5,879 nt of DNA from Marinosulfonomonas sp. GTDB lineage: Bacteria > Pseudomonadota > Alphaproteobacteria > Rhodobacterales > Rhodobacteraceae. The notes below the pieces were generated by a model. The model saw only the letters and a program-made list of their open reading frames with translations, searched no databases and had not been told where the DNA came from. Shown piece after piece: positions 1 to 5,879 of the stretch. The first letter of the stretch is position 1, and each line of letters starts with the position of its first letter. The translations under genes were made by a program, and so were the position numbers. The DNA lies in assembly GCA_019090845.1 (NCBI GenBank), contig JAHRVD010000242.1, forward strand, positions 1 through 5,879. The letters run 5' to 3'.

Positions 1-2138
1 CAGATGTTCTGCCAATCGGTGGATTTTACAAATCTCGCAAGTCGGGCGAAACCCACGCATGGGACGCGCAGTCGATCCATATGATGCAATCCGCCTGCGA
101 TAGAGCCTCTTTTGAGATGTGGAAGCAGTATTCCGCAAAGATGCAGTCCAACCCGCCGATCCATCTGCGGGACCTGCTGAAAATCAAAGCCATCGGCAAG
201 CCCGTGCCACTTGAAGAAGTAGAAAGCATCACATCTATCCGCAAGCGTTTCGTGACGCCGGGCATGTCACTTGGGGCGCTGTCGCCTGAAGCGCATAAGA
301 CACTAAACGTGGCGATGAACCGGATTGGGGCGAAGTCTGATAGCGGTGAGGGCGGAGAAGATCCGGCGCATTTTGTGCCAGAAGCCAACGGCGACAATCC
401 ATCGGCGAAGATCAAGCAGGTTGCTTCCGGTCGCTTCGGGGTGACAGCAGAGTATCTCAATCACTGCGAAGAGCTAGAGATCAAGGTCGCGCAGGGTGCG
501 AAGCCCGGCGAAGGCGGACAGTTGCCCGGCATGAAAGTGACCGAACTGATTGCACGTCTGCGCCACTCGACGCCCGGCGTGATGCTCATCAGCCCTCCGC
601 CCCACCACGATATCTATTCGATCGAGGATCTGGCGCAGCTTATCTATGACCTTAAGCAGATAAACCCGCGTTGCAAAGTGACGGTCAAGCTGGTCGCAGC
701 CAGCGGCGTTGGCACAATTGCCGCAGGCGTCGCCAAAGCAAAGGCCGATGTGATCCTGATCTCGGGCCACAATGGCGGCACCGGCGCCAGCCCGGCAACC
801 AGCATCAAATATGCCGGTCTGCCGTGGGAAATGGGCCTGACAGAAGCGCATCAGGTTTTGGCGATGAATAATCTGCGCGACCGCGTCACATTACGCACCG
901 ATGGCGGGCTACGCACCGGCCGTGATATTGTGATGGCCGCGATGCTGGGTGCCGAAGAATACGGGATTGGCACGGCGGCATTGATTGCAATGGGTTGCAT
1001 CATGGTGCGCCAATGCCAAAGCAACACCTGCCCGGTCGGCGTTTGCACGCAAGACGAAAGCCTGCGTGGCAAGTTCACCGGGAGCGCCGATAAGGTCGTC
1101 AACCTGATAACATTCTACGCGCAGGAAGTTCGCGAAATTCTGGCGAGCATTGGCGCACGCTCACTTGATGAGGTAATCGGGCGCGCCGATCTACTGTCAC
1201 AGGTCAGCCGTGGATCGGCGCATCTAGATGATCTGGATCTAAATCCGCTGCTAATCACCGTCGATGGCTCGGATAAGATCGTTTATGATCGCACTCGGCC
1301 ACGCAACGAAGTGCCAGACACACTGGATGCGCAGATCGTCAAGGACGCCGCTCGCTTTCTTGAAGATGGCGAAAAAATGCAGTTGTCCTATGCAGTGCAA
1401 AATACCTTGCGCACCATTGGCACCCGCACATCCAGCCATATCGTGTCCAATTTCGGGATGCGCAATAATCTGCAACCGGATCACCTGACGATAAAACTGA
1501 CCGGATCAGCCGGGCAATCTTTGGGTGCGTTTGCCGCACCAGGGCTAAAGCTGGAAGTTAGCGGTGACGCAAATGATTACGTTGCCAAGGGCCTGTCAGG
1601 CGGGACAGTTGTCCTGCGCCCACCGATGAATTCATCGCTGGACGCATCTGAAAACACGATCATTGGGAACACCGTTCTTTACGGTGCGACGGACGGCTAT
1701 CTGTTTGCCGCGGGTCGTGCAGGTGAACGTTTTGCGGTTCGAAATTCCGGCGCAAGTACTGTGATCGAAGGCTGCGGATCGAACGGTTGCGAATATATGA
1801 CCGGCGGTGTCGCAGTTATTCTTGGCTCGATTGGTTCCAATTTTGGGGCCGGAATGACCGGTGGTATGGCCTATCTTTATGACCCGGACGGCGCGGCTCA
1901 ATTGCGTATGAACATGGAAACTTTGGTTGTGTGCCCGGTTACTGTGAACCATTGGCAAGCGGAACTTCGTAGTTTGATCGCCGCACATGCTTTGGAAACC
2001 AGTAGTGTCAAAGCGAACAAAATTCTGAATAACTGGGACGCCGAGAAAAGCAAATTCCTGCAAATTTGCCCAAAAGAGATGCTCGTGCATATCAAACATC
2101 CGCTGACCGAAGAAAAGGGCGCGATTTTGGCGCAATAG
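1..2138 (+). CDS. gltB: Glutamate synthase (NADPH) large subunit, 3' part (5' end outside window)
   Basis: This is the alpha subunit of glutamate synthase, which with GltD makes two glutamates from glutamine and 2-oxoglutarate using NADPH (GS-GOGAT ammonia assimilation, cytoplasm). The frame is open from base 3, so the ATG at 81 is internal: the 26 codons before it read as typical GltB (GGFYKSRKSGETHAWD). 711 codons are present of a family length near 1,500. The N-terminal glutaminase domain and most of the central domain are therefore off-window. Visible parts, in fragment numbering: the FMN/synthase domain from about residue 80, with GMSLGALS near 87, GEGGED at 115-120, AKPGEGGQLPG near 166 and a SGHNGGTGASP loop. 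The 3Fe-4S cysteines are at 332, 338 and 343 (C-x5-C-x4-C; codons at 996, 1014, 1029). The C-terminal GXGXG beta-helix spans about 501-625. No frameshift or missing cofactor residue was seen. gltD is not in the window. A terminator follows 27 nt after the stop. Confidence 0.97.
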   Translation, partial: DVLPIGGFYKSRKSGETHAWDAQSIHMMQSACDRASFEMWKQYSAKMQSNPPIHLRDLLKIKAIGKPVPLEEVESITSIRKRFVTPGMSLGALSPEAHKTLNVAMNRIGAKSDSGEGGEDPAHFVPEANGDNPSAKIKQVASGRFGVTAEYLNHCEELEIKVAQGAKPGEGGQLPGMKVTELIARLRHSTPGVMLISPPPHHDIYSIEDLAQLIYDLKQINPRCKVTVKLVAASGVGTIAAGVAKAKADVILISGHNGGTGASPATSIKYAGLPWEMGLTEAHQVLAMNNLRDRVTLRTDGGLRTGRDIVMAAMLGAEEYGIGTAALIAMGCIMVRQCQSNTCPVGVCTQDESLRGKFTGSADKVVNLITFYAQEVREILASIGARSLDEVIGRADLLSQVSRGSAHLDDLDLNPLLITVDGSDKIVYDRTRPRNEVPDTLDAQIVKDAARFLEDGEKMQLSYAVQNTLRTIGTRTSSHIVSNFGMRNNLQPDHLTIKLTGSAGQSLGAFAAPGLKLEVSGDANDYVAKGLSGGTVVLRPPMNSSLDASENTIIGNTVLYGATDGYLFAAGRAGERFAVRNSGASTVIEGCGSNGCEYMTGGVAVILGSIGSNFGAGMTGGMAYLYDPDGAAQLRMNMETLVVCPVTVNHWQAELRSLIAAHALETSSVKANKILNNWDAEKSKFLQICPKEMLVHIKHPLTEEKGAILAQ

Positions 2139-2165
2139 ACCTGAATCGAACACAATAGGACAATC

Positions 2166-2212
2166 TTGATCGGATTCTTGTGCCCAGCCGCAAGAATCCG
2201 ATCAATTCTTTC
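2166..2212 (+). terminator. Rho-independent-type terminator after gltB
   Basis: A perfect 15-bp inverted repeat has its left arm TTGATCGGATTCTTG at 2166-2180 and its right arm CAAGAATCCGATCAA at 2191-2205, around a 10-nt loop. The tail TTCTTTC (2206-2212) follows at once. It lies 27 nt after the gltB stop, as expected for an intrinsic terminator. The T tract is interrupted by C, so termination may be less complete than with a run of U. The tail is on the + strand side. A weaker role on the other strand cannot be excluded, but no - strand gene is evident here. Confidence 0.85.
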
Positions 2213-2281
2213 ATCAAAATACCCTGTGATTGCCCTGCTAAAGCACGGATTGGCAGACAAATTCTAAGCTGTAGTCAGTTT

Positions 2282-2286
2282 AGGAG
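2282..2286 (+). promoter_or_regulatory. Shine-Dalgarno site that sets the Hint gene start
   Basis: AGGAG lies 7 nt upstream of the in-frame GTG at 2294, which is a strong ribosome-binding site at good spacing. The most upstream possible start, GTG at 2180, sits at the end of the terminator's left arm and has no such site. This argues that translation begins at 2294. The protein then begins MPTSYFDQFFVLDP, which fits the family's usual N-terminus. A promoter should lie between 2206 and 2281, but I could not pick a convincing -35/-10 pair. Confidence 0.8.
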
Positions 2287-2293
2287 TATTGTC

Positions 2294-3208
2294 GTGCCCA
2301 CATCATACTTTGACCAGTTTTTCGTTCTGGACCCGGGAAATCCACCCCCGGTCGGAACCGCATTGAGCACATCATATCTGGAAGCCATCGACCAGAACAA
2401 TAATGGATTGCTTAACAGGTTTTCCAACGACTCCGTTGACGGGCAAGATGTGACCGCATCCTGGCCCGGCGACACGATAACCGTTGATATGGGCGGCAGT
2501 ACTGTAACAATCACCGGATATACGTTTTATCTGGCCGATGGCCGAGCGGTCTTTACACCGTCCGACGGCACAGTCCTATCAGATGCCACGTTTGTAAGTT
2601 CTACCTATGTTTCATCGCAGGGCTCAATGCCGGTGGGATCGCTGGGACCGCCTTGTTTTGTGCAAGGCACCACTATTCTAACCAGCATAGGATCGAGAAA
2701 AATCCAAGACCTGTCAGCAGGTGACCTGGTAGAGACTGTTGATGGGGGCTTGCGTCCAATTCGCTGGATCGGTCGTTCAACAATTGCGGGCGACGGCGAC
2801 TATGCACCGGTTCTGTTTCGCGAGGGCGCCATTGGAAATATTCACGACCTGCGGGTATCGCCGCAACATCGCGTTTTGATAAATGATTGGCGCGCAGAGC
2901 TGTTTTTTGGGCAGGACGAAGTTCTTGTTCCAGCAAAACACCTTGTTGATGGTATATCAGTCGTGCGTGAAAAGACGAGTTCGGTCGAATATTTCCATTT
3001 GCTGTTTGATCAGCATGAACTGATATTCTCCGACGGTGCCGTGACCGAGAGCTTCTTTCCCGGCGATCAAATCCTGTTGCAGGATCGTCATGTTCGCTCT
3101 GAACTGATGGCCCTGATGCCAGAGTTGATCCAGGGCGATGTAGCGGCAAGCCAGACAGCGCGGGTTTCAATCAAAGGTCGCGAAGCTCAAGTGCTGCAGG
3201 TGGCCTAG
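2294..3208 (+). CDS. Hint-domain (Hedgehog/intein-like) protein, possible self-processing
   Basis: The 304-residue protein has two parts. Residues 1-120 form a module rich in Asp, Gly and Thr (begins MPTSYFDQFFVLDPGNPPP) with a calcium-loop-like DQNNNG at 33-38. Residues from Cys121 to about 265 match the Hint_2 type domain. Cys121 (PCFVQGTTI) is the expected N-S acyl-shift nucleophile, His192 in VSPQHRVLI is the block B histidine, and Asp239/His241 lie in FHLLFDQHELIF, followed by ESFFPGD. The intein C-terminal Asn plus Cys/Ser/Thr is not seen, so full splicing is unlikely; cleavage or ester formation at Cys121, as in Hedgehog, is possible but is inference. The tail ends ARVSIKGREAQVLQVA. 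No signal peptide or membrane segment is visible, and cell location is unknown. Related proteins occur widely in Rhodobacteraceae, usually of unknown function. The GTG start at 2294 is chosen for its AGGAG site and because the longer frame starts in the terminator. The gene has its own 155-nt upstream region, so it is probably transcribed separately from gltB. Confidence 0.88.
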   Translation: MPTSYFDQFFVLDPGNPPPVGTALSTSYLEAIDQNNNGLLNRFSNDSVDGQDVTASWPGDTITVDMGGSTVTITGYTFYLADGRAVFTPSDGTVLSDATFVSSTYVSSQGSMPVGSLGPPCFVQGTTILTSIGSRKIQDLSAGDLVETVDGGLRPIRWIGRSTIAGDGDYAPVLFREGAIGNIHDLRVSPQHRVLINDWRAELFFGQDEVLVPAKHLVDGISVVREKTSSVEYFHLLFDQHELIFSDGAVTESFFPGDQILLQDRHVRSELMALMPELIQGDVAASQTARVSIKGREAQVLQVA

Positions 3209-3217
3209 GCTGCCTGC
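3196..3217 (+). other. Predicted RNA hairpin across the Hint gene stop codon
   Basis: GCAGGTGGC (3196-3204) and GCTGCCTGC (3209-3217) can pair over 9 bp, two of them G-U wobbles, around a CTAG tetraloop that holds the TAG stop. The core GCCTAGGC is a perfect palindrome. No T tract follows (next bases TAAGCCG), so this is not a standard intrinsic terminator. It could stabilise the 3' end or be coincidental. Confidence 0.4.
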
Positions 3218-3316
3218 TAAGCCGACACAACATATGGGTTGGGTCCTGCTGTTCGGATCGCTTTACACCGCATTGAATTCTTGTATTGCCCACGATCGGT
3301 TTGCTAACGTTGCGCC

Positions 3317-4066
3317 GTGGCAAGAGCAGCAAAAAAACGCCCCGCTTCCAAAAAGCGAACGGTAAAAAAGAGGGGTGCCAAAAAGGCACCGTTCAGACCT
3401 GTCCGCATGGCCCTAAAATGGGTTGGTCGCGGCGCAGCCGTCTGCGTGGCGCTCATGTTATTGGCGACTGTAATTTATGCGTTCGTCAACCCGCCAACGA
3501 CACCATACATCCTTTCAGAAGCCCGCCGGTTGGGTGGGGTCGATCATCAATGGGTCAACATTGAAGACATCGCGCCAGTGATGGCGCGTTCTGTCGTTGC
3601 GGCAGAGGACGCAAATTATTGCTACCATTGGGGGTTCGATATGGCGGCAATCCGTGAGGCGCTTGAAGATGGCGGTCAGCGCGGTGCTTCGACAATCAGT
3701 CAACAGGTCGTCAAAAATGCCTATCTTTGGCAAGGGCGCAACTGGCTGCGCAAGGCGTTAGAAGCCGTGATGACACCGCTCGTCGAGGCGGTTTGGACCA
3801 AGCGTAGGATACTGGAAGTGTATCTGAATGTGGCAGAGTTTGGCGAAGGTGTATTTGGCATAGAAGCCGCCGCGCAAAACTATTTTCGCGTCCGACCAAA
3901 AGGTTTGAATTCGACGCAAGCAGCACGACTGGCCGCCTTGTTGCCAAACCCCAAAGACCGGTCGGCCGCGCGGCCGTCTGCGTTTGTTCGGCGCAGGGCA
4001 AACTCGATCGCCGATGGTGCCGCGACAATAAAGGCCGACGGGCGGGCTGCGTGTTTTGAGAGTTGA
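3317..4066 (+). CDS. mtgA: Monofunctional biosynthetic peptidoglycan transglycosylase
   Basis: A GT51-family glycosyltransferase that polymerises lipid II into glycan strands on the periplasmic face of the inner membrane, without a transpeptidase domain. The product is 249 residues, normal for MtgA. A very basic cytoplasmic tail (residues 1-38, many Lys/Arg) is followed by one membrane segment at about 39-57, then the catalytic domain. Motifs: AAEDANYCYHWGFD with catalytic Glu97, GASTISQQ at 123-130 with KNAYLW after it, and KRRILEVYLNVAEFGEGVFGIEAAAQNYF with the second key Glu167. The end, RRRANSIADGAATIKADGRAACFES, is intact. GTG 3317 is the most upstream start possible because TAA at 3305 closes the frame. 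It has no clear Shine-Dalgarno site; ATG 3407 (Met31) is the alternative but would remove most of the basic tail. The fzlA-like gene follows after 54 nt. Confidence 0.95.
   Translation: MARAAKKRPASKKRTVKKRGAKKAPFRPVRMALKWVGRGAAVCVALMLLATVIYAFVNPPTTPYILSEARRLGGVDHQWVNIEDIAPVMARSVVAAEDANYCYHWGFDMAAIREALEDGGQRGASTISQQVVKNAYLWQGRNWLRKALEAVMTPLVEAVWTKRRILEVYLNVAEFGEGVFGIEAAAQNYFRVRPKGLNSTQAARLAALLPNPKDRSAARPSAFVRRRANSIADGAATIKADGRAACFES
3357..3394 (+). repeat. Two overlapping inverted repeats inside early mtgA
   Basis: GGTGCC (3374-3379) and GGCACC (3385-3390) form a perfect 6-bp stem with an A5 loop. GAACGGT (3357-3363) and ACCGTTC (3388-3394) form a second, 7-bp inverted repeat that encloses the first and shares bases 3388-3390 with it. 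The two full stems therefore cannot form together, although a shortened outer stem could stack on the inner one. The site codes for the lysine-rich tail, about 40-78 nt past the start codon. A role in translation is possible but unproven. Confidence 0.4.
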
Positions 4067-4120
4067 ATATCCCGCCACTTCACGCCATTGAAGATGAAAT
4101 GCCGTTTTTAGCGAGCCACA

Positions 4121-4786
4121 ATGATCCGTCTTTTTCATGTTCCCCTGTCGCCGTTTTGCCGAAAGGTTCGACTTTCGCTGGCAGAAAAGAAAATAGAAGT
4201 AGAACTGGTTGAAGAACGCTATTGGGAGCAGGACGCAGATTTCCTGCGTCGCAATCCGGCGGGCAAAGTCCCGGTTCTGAAGATTGACGGGCAGACGCTG
4301 GCCGAAAGCTCGGCGATTTGTGAATATATTGAAGAAAAACACCCCGAACCGCCTTTGCTTCCCAAGGACGCAGTCCAGCGCCATGAAGTGCGGCGGTTGG
4401 TTGCCTGGTTTGATGATAAGTTCCACCATGAAGTGACATCAAAACTGCTTTACGAGCGGGTCAACAAAAAGGTGATGGGACAGGGTTATCCTGACAGTTC
4501 CAACGTCAAGGCTGGGGCCAAGGCGATCAAGTTTCATCTGGATTACCTTGGCTGGTTGCTGGATCAGCGTCGCTGGCTGGCGGGCGACAGGATGACTTTG
4601 GCCGATTTCGCTGCTGCCGCGCATCTGTCGACGCTGGATTATATCAGCGATGTCGACTGGAACCGAAACGAAGGCGTGAAAGACTGGTATGCCAAAATCA
4701 AATCACGCCCGGCGTTTCGCAATATTCTGGCCGATCAGGTTTCAGGGTTTCCGCCACCACCACATTATGCCGATCTGGATTTCTGA
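4121..4786 (+). CDS. fzlA: GST-fold protein, probable FtsZ-binding division regulator FzlA
   Basis: The 221-residue protein has a thioredoxin-like N-terminal domain (about 1-78) and an all-helical GST C-terminal domain. Seen: LSPFCRK at 9-15, KVPVL at 49-53 with the cis-Pro51, and ESSAICEYIEE from Glu62. The features pointing to FzlA rather than a detoxifying enzyme are a Trp in the VEERYWE segment (Trp35), the LVAWFDDKFHHEV and LDYLGWLLDQRRWLAGDRMTLAD segments, and the tail HYADLDF, the acidic hydrophobic C-terminus I recall as conserved in alphaproteobacterial FzlA. In Caulobacter FzlA binds FtsZ filaments and controls constriction. This copy keeps Ser/Cys and Glu-Ser residues of the glutathione site, so catalysis is not excluded. 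ATG 4121 is firm: TAG at 4109 closes the frame upstream. The ribosome-binding site is weak. The position after mtgA fits a cell-envelope role. A plain GST is the fallback call. Confidence 0.8.
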   Translation: MIRLFHVPLSPFCRKVRLSLAEKKIEVELVEERYWEQDADFLRRNPAGKVPVLKIDGQTLAESSAICEYIEEKHPEPPLLPKDAVQRHEVRRLVAWFDDKFHHEVTSKLLYERVNKKVMGQGYPDSSNVKAGAKAIKFHLDYLGWLLDQRRWLAGDRMTLADFAAAAHLSTLDYISDVDWNRNEGVKDWYAKIKSRPAFRNILADQVSGFPPPPHYADLDF

Positions 4787-4796
4787 TCACCGCCCG

Positions 4797-4801
4797 AAAG
4801 G
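4797..4801 (+). promoter_or_regulatory. Ribosome-binding site for queG
   Basis: AAAGG lies 9 nt upstream of GTG 4811 inside the 24-nt gap after the fzlA-like stop. It supports the GTG start and implies that queG is read from the same transcript as the gene before it. Confidence 0.55.
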
Positions 4802-4810
4802 CAGCAGGCC

Positions 4811-5860
4811 GTGAGTGCCGCGTTGAAAGAAAAACTGCGTGATCAGGCGCTGTCCAAAGGGTTTTCGGCAATTGGCATAACCCGGCCCGATGCTATTCCC
4901 AAGGCGGCCGACCGGCTGGCCAGCTTCGTTGCGTCCGGGCGGCATGGCCAAATGGGCTGGATGGCCGAGCGGATGCAGTGGCGCGGCAATCCGGCAGCGC
5001 TTTGGCCAGCCGCAAAATCAGTCATTATGTTGGCCGAGGTTTACACGCCAGACCATGATCCCCTTGCCGTTCTGCAACAGCCTGATCGCGGTGCAATTTC
5101 GGTTTATGCGCAAAACCGCGATTATCATGACATCGTGAAAAAGCGGCTCAAAAGCGTGGGGCGCTGGCTGATTGATGAGGCCGGTGGTGAGATAAAGGTG
5201 TTTGTCGACACTGCCCCGGTCATGGAAAAGCCGCTGGCCGCAGCAGCCGGGCTTGGTTGGCAGGGCAAACACACCAATCTTGTGTCCACAGACCTAGGCA
5301 GTTGGTTTTTCCTTGGGGCGATTTTCACCACACTTGATTTACCGCCCGACCCCCCCGAACAGGACCACTGCGGGTCGTGCCGGGCCTGTCTGGATGTTTG
5401 TCCGACGGATGCGTTTCCGGCACCGTATCAATTGGACGCGCGACGGTGCATTTCCTACCTGACGATCGAACACAAAGGCCCCGTTGACGAAGACCTGCGC
5501 CGGCTGTTGGGAAATCACATCTATGGGTGTGACGACTGTCTGGCCGCCTGTCCGTGGAACAAATTTGCAATCGCCGCCAAAGAGATAAAGTACGCTGCGC
5601 GGGACGATCTGCTTGCGCCTGATCTTGGGGTCCTTGCCAAGCTTGATGACACTGAGTTTCGCGAAAAGTTTTCCGGTAGCCCGGTGAAGCGCATTAAACG
5701 TGAACGGTTCGTGCGCAACGTGCTTTATGCCATCGGAAATTCCGGGGACCCGGCTTTGCTGTCGGTCGCGCGCGATCTGACGTCCGACCCGGACCCGGTG
5801 GTTTCCGACGCCGCAAATTGGGCCATCGCGCAGTTATCGGATTGTGATTCAGTAGATTAG
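4811..5860 (+). CDS. queG: Epoxyqueuosine reductase
   Basis: QueG does the last step of queuosine synthesis, reducing epoxyqueuosine to queuosine at position 34 of tRNAs with GUN anticodons. It is cytoplasmic and uses cobalamin and two 4Fe-4S clusters. The 349-residue product is typical in length. Seen: the N-terminal QueG domain ([10 protein letters not shown]), a cobalamin-domain segment [26 protein letters not shown] with Asp133, the conserved Asp proposed as general acid, ferredoxin-like cysteines 187, 190, 193 and 197 ([12 protein letters not shown]), Cys213 ([11 protein letters not shown]), and cysteines 240, 243 and 247 ([11 protein letters not shown]). That gives all eight cluster ligands. 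A HEAT-like C-terminal helical region follows (about 290-345, [15 protein letters not shown]), likely for tRNA contact. The gene starts 24 nt after the fzlA-like stop. It has no functional tie to the neighbours that I can see. The downstream 19 bases hold only a 5-bp hairpin (ATTAG/CTAAT), too short to call. Confidence 0.96.
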   Translation: MSAALKEKLRDQALSKGFSAIGITRPDAIPKAADRLASFVASGRHGQMGWMAERMQWRGNPAALWPAAKSVIMLAEVYTPDHDPLAVLQQPDRGAISVYAQNRDYHDIVKKRLKSVGRWLIDEAGGEIKVFVDTAPVMEKPLAAAAGLGWQGKHTNLVSTDLGSWFFLGAIFTTLDLPPDPPEQDHCGSCRACLDVCPTDAFPAPYQLDARRCISYLTIEHKGPVDEDLRRLLGNHIYGCDDCLAACPWNKFAIAAKEIKYAARDDLLAPDLGVLAKLDDTEFREKFSGSPVKRIKRERFVRNVLYAIGNSGDPALLSVARDLTSDPDPVVSDAANWAIAQLSDCDSVD

Positions 5861-5879
5861 AAGGCTAATATTGGCATCC

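Noticed and set aside
26..2260. Long reading frames on the - strand opposite gltB
   Set aside because: They lie in the shadow of a clearly conserved coding region and their translations resemble no family.
2180..2293. 38-codon N-terminal extension of the Hint protein from GTG 2180
   Set aside because: It starts on the terminator stem and has no ribosome-binding site, while GTG 2294 has AGGAG at 7 nt and gives the family-like N-terminus.
3281..3310. Possible promoter for mtgA (TTGTAT, 18 nt, TAACGT)
   Set aside because: Poor match to consensus and it would leave almost no leader before GTG 3317.
3234..3365. Small 43-codon frame (starts MGWVLLFGSLYTALNSC) overlapping the mtgA start
   Set aside because: No Shine-Dalgarno site, no recognisable family and overlap with mtgA in another frame. 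The hydrophobic start is suggestive, but chance explains it.
4041..4076. GGCGGG/CCCGCC inverted repeat around the mtgA stop
   Set aside because: Only 6 bp with a 24-nt loop and no T tract; not convincing as a terminator.
4094..4111. Five-codon leader-like frame (MKCRF) just before the fzlA-like gene
   Set aside because: No clear ribosome-binding site or paired attenuator stems; too short to support.
5856..5869. ATTAG/CTAAT hairpin at the queG stop
   Set aside because: A 5-bp AT-rich stem without a T tract, at the window edge; too weak to call a terminator.

Overview
The window looks like an ordinary chromosomal stretch of an alphaproteobacterium, most likely Rhodobacterales (Roseobacter-like) of moderate GC content. 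The evidence is the proteobacterial-type glutamate synthase large subunit, a small Hint-domain protein of the kind common in marine Rhodobacteraceae, an alphaproteobacterial FzlA-like GST-fold protein, and alphaproteobacterial-style MtgA and QueG. The assignment comes from recognising the protein families, not from a database search. All genes are on the + strand. I saw no transposon, CRISPR array, tRNA, rRNA or prophage.

Layout: (1) bases 1-2138 hold the 3' part (711 codons) of gltB, cut by the left window edge. (2) 2139-2293 is an intergenic gap with a strong 15-bp inverted-repeat terminator (2166-2205) and the ribosome-binding site of the next gene. (3) 2294-3208 encodes a 304-residue Hint-domain protein that starts at GTG 2294. 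The longer reading frame back to 2180 begins inside the terminator stem and is rejected. (4) 3209-3316 is a short gap, with a possible hairpin across the preceding stop codon. (5) 3317-4066 is mtgA, a membrane-anchored peptidoglycan glycosyltransferase. (6) 4121-4786 is a GST-fold gene whose product resembles the FtsZ regulator FzlA. (7) 4811-5860 is queG, epoxyqueuosine reductase. Only 19 bases follow its stop.

Functionally, gltB (ammonia assimilation) ends at its own terminator. The Hint gene is probably a separate unit. mtgA, the fzlA-like gene and queG are closely spaced (54 and 24 nt) and are probably co-transcribed at least in part. mtgA and fzlA both point to cell-wall growth and division, while queG modifies tRNA. 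Three of the four gene starts visible in the window are GTG.

Nothing here is clearly a new multi-gene system. The items most worth a second look are the Hint protein, which keeps candidate self-cleavage residues behind a distinctive 120-residue N-terminal module with a calcium-loop-like motif, and the FzlA-like protein, which generic pipelines would label only as a glutathione S-transferase.
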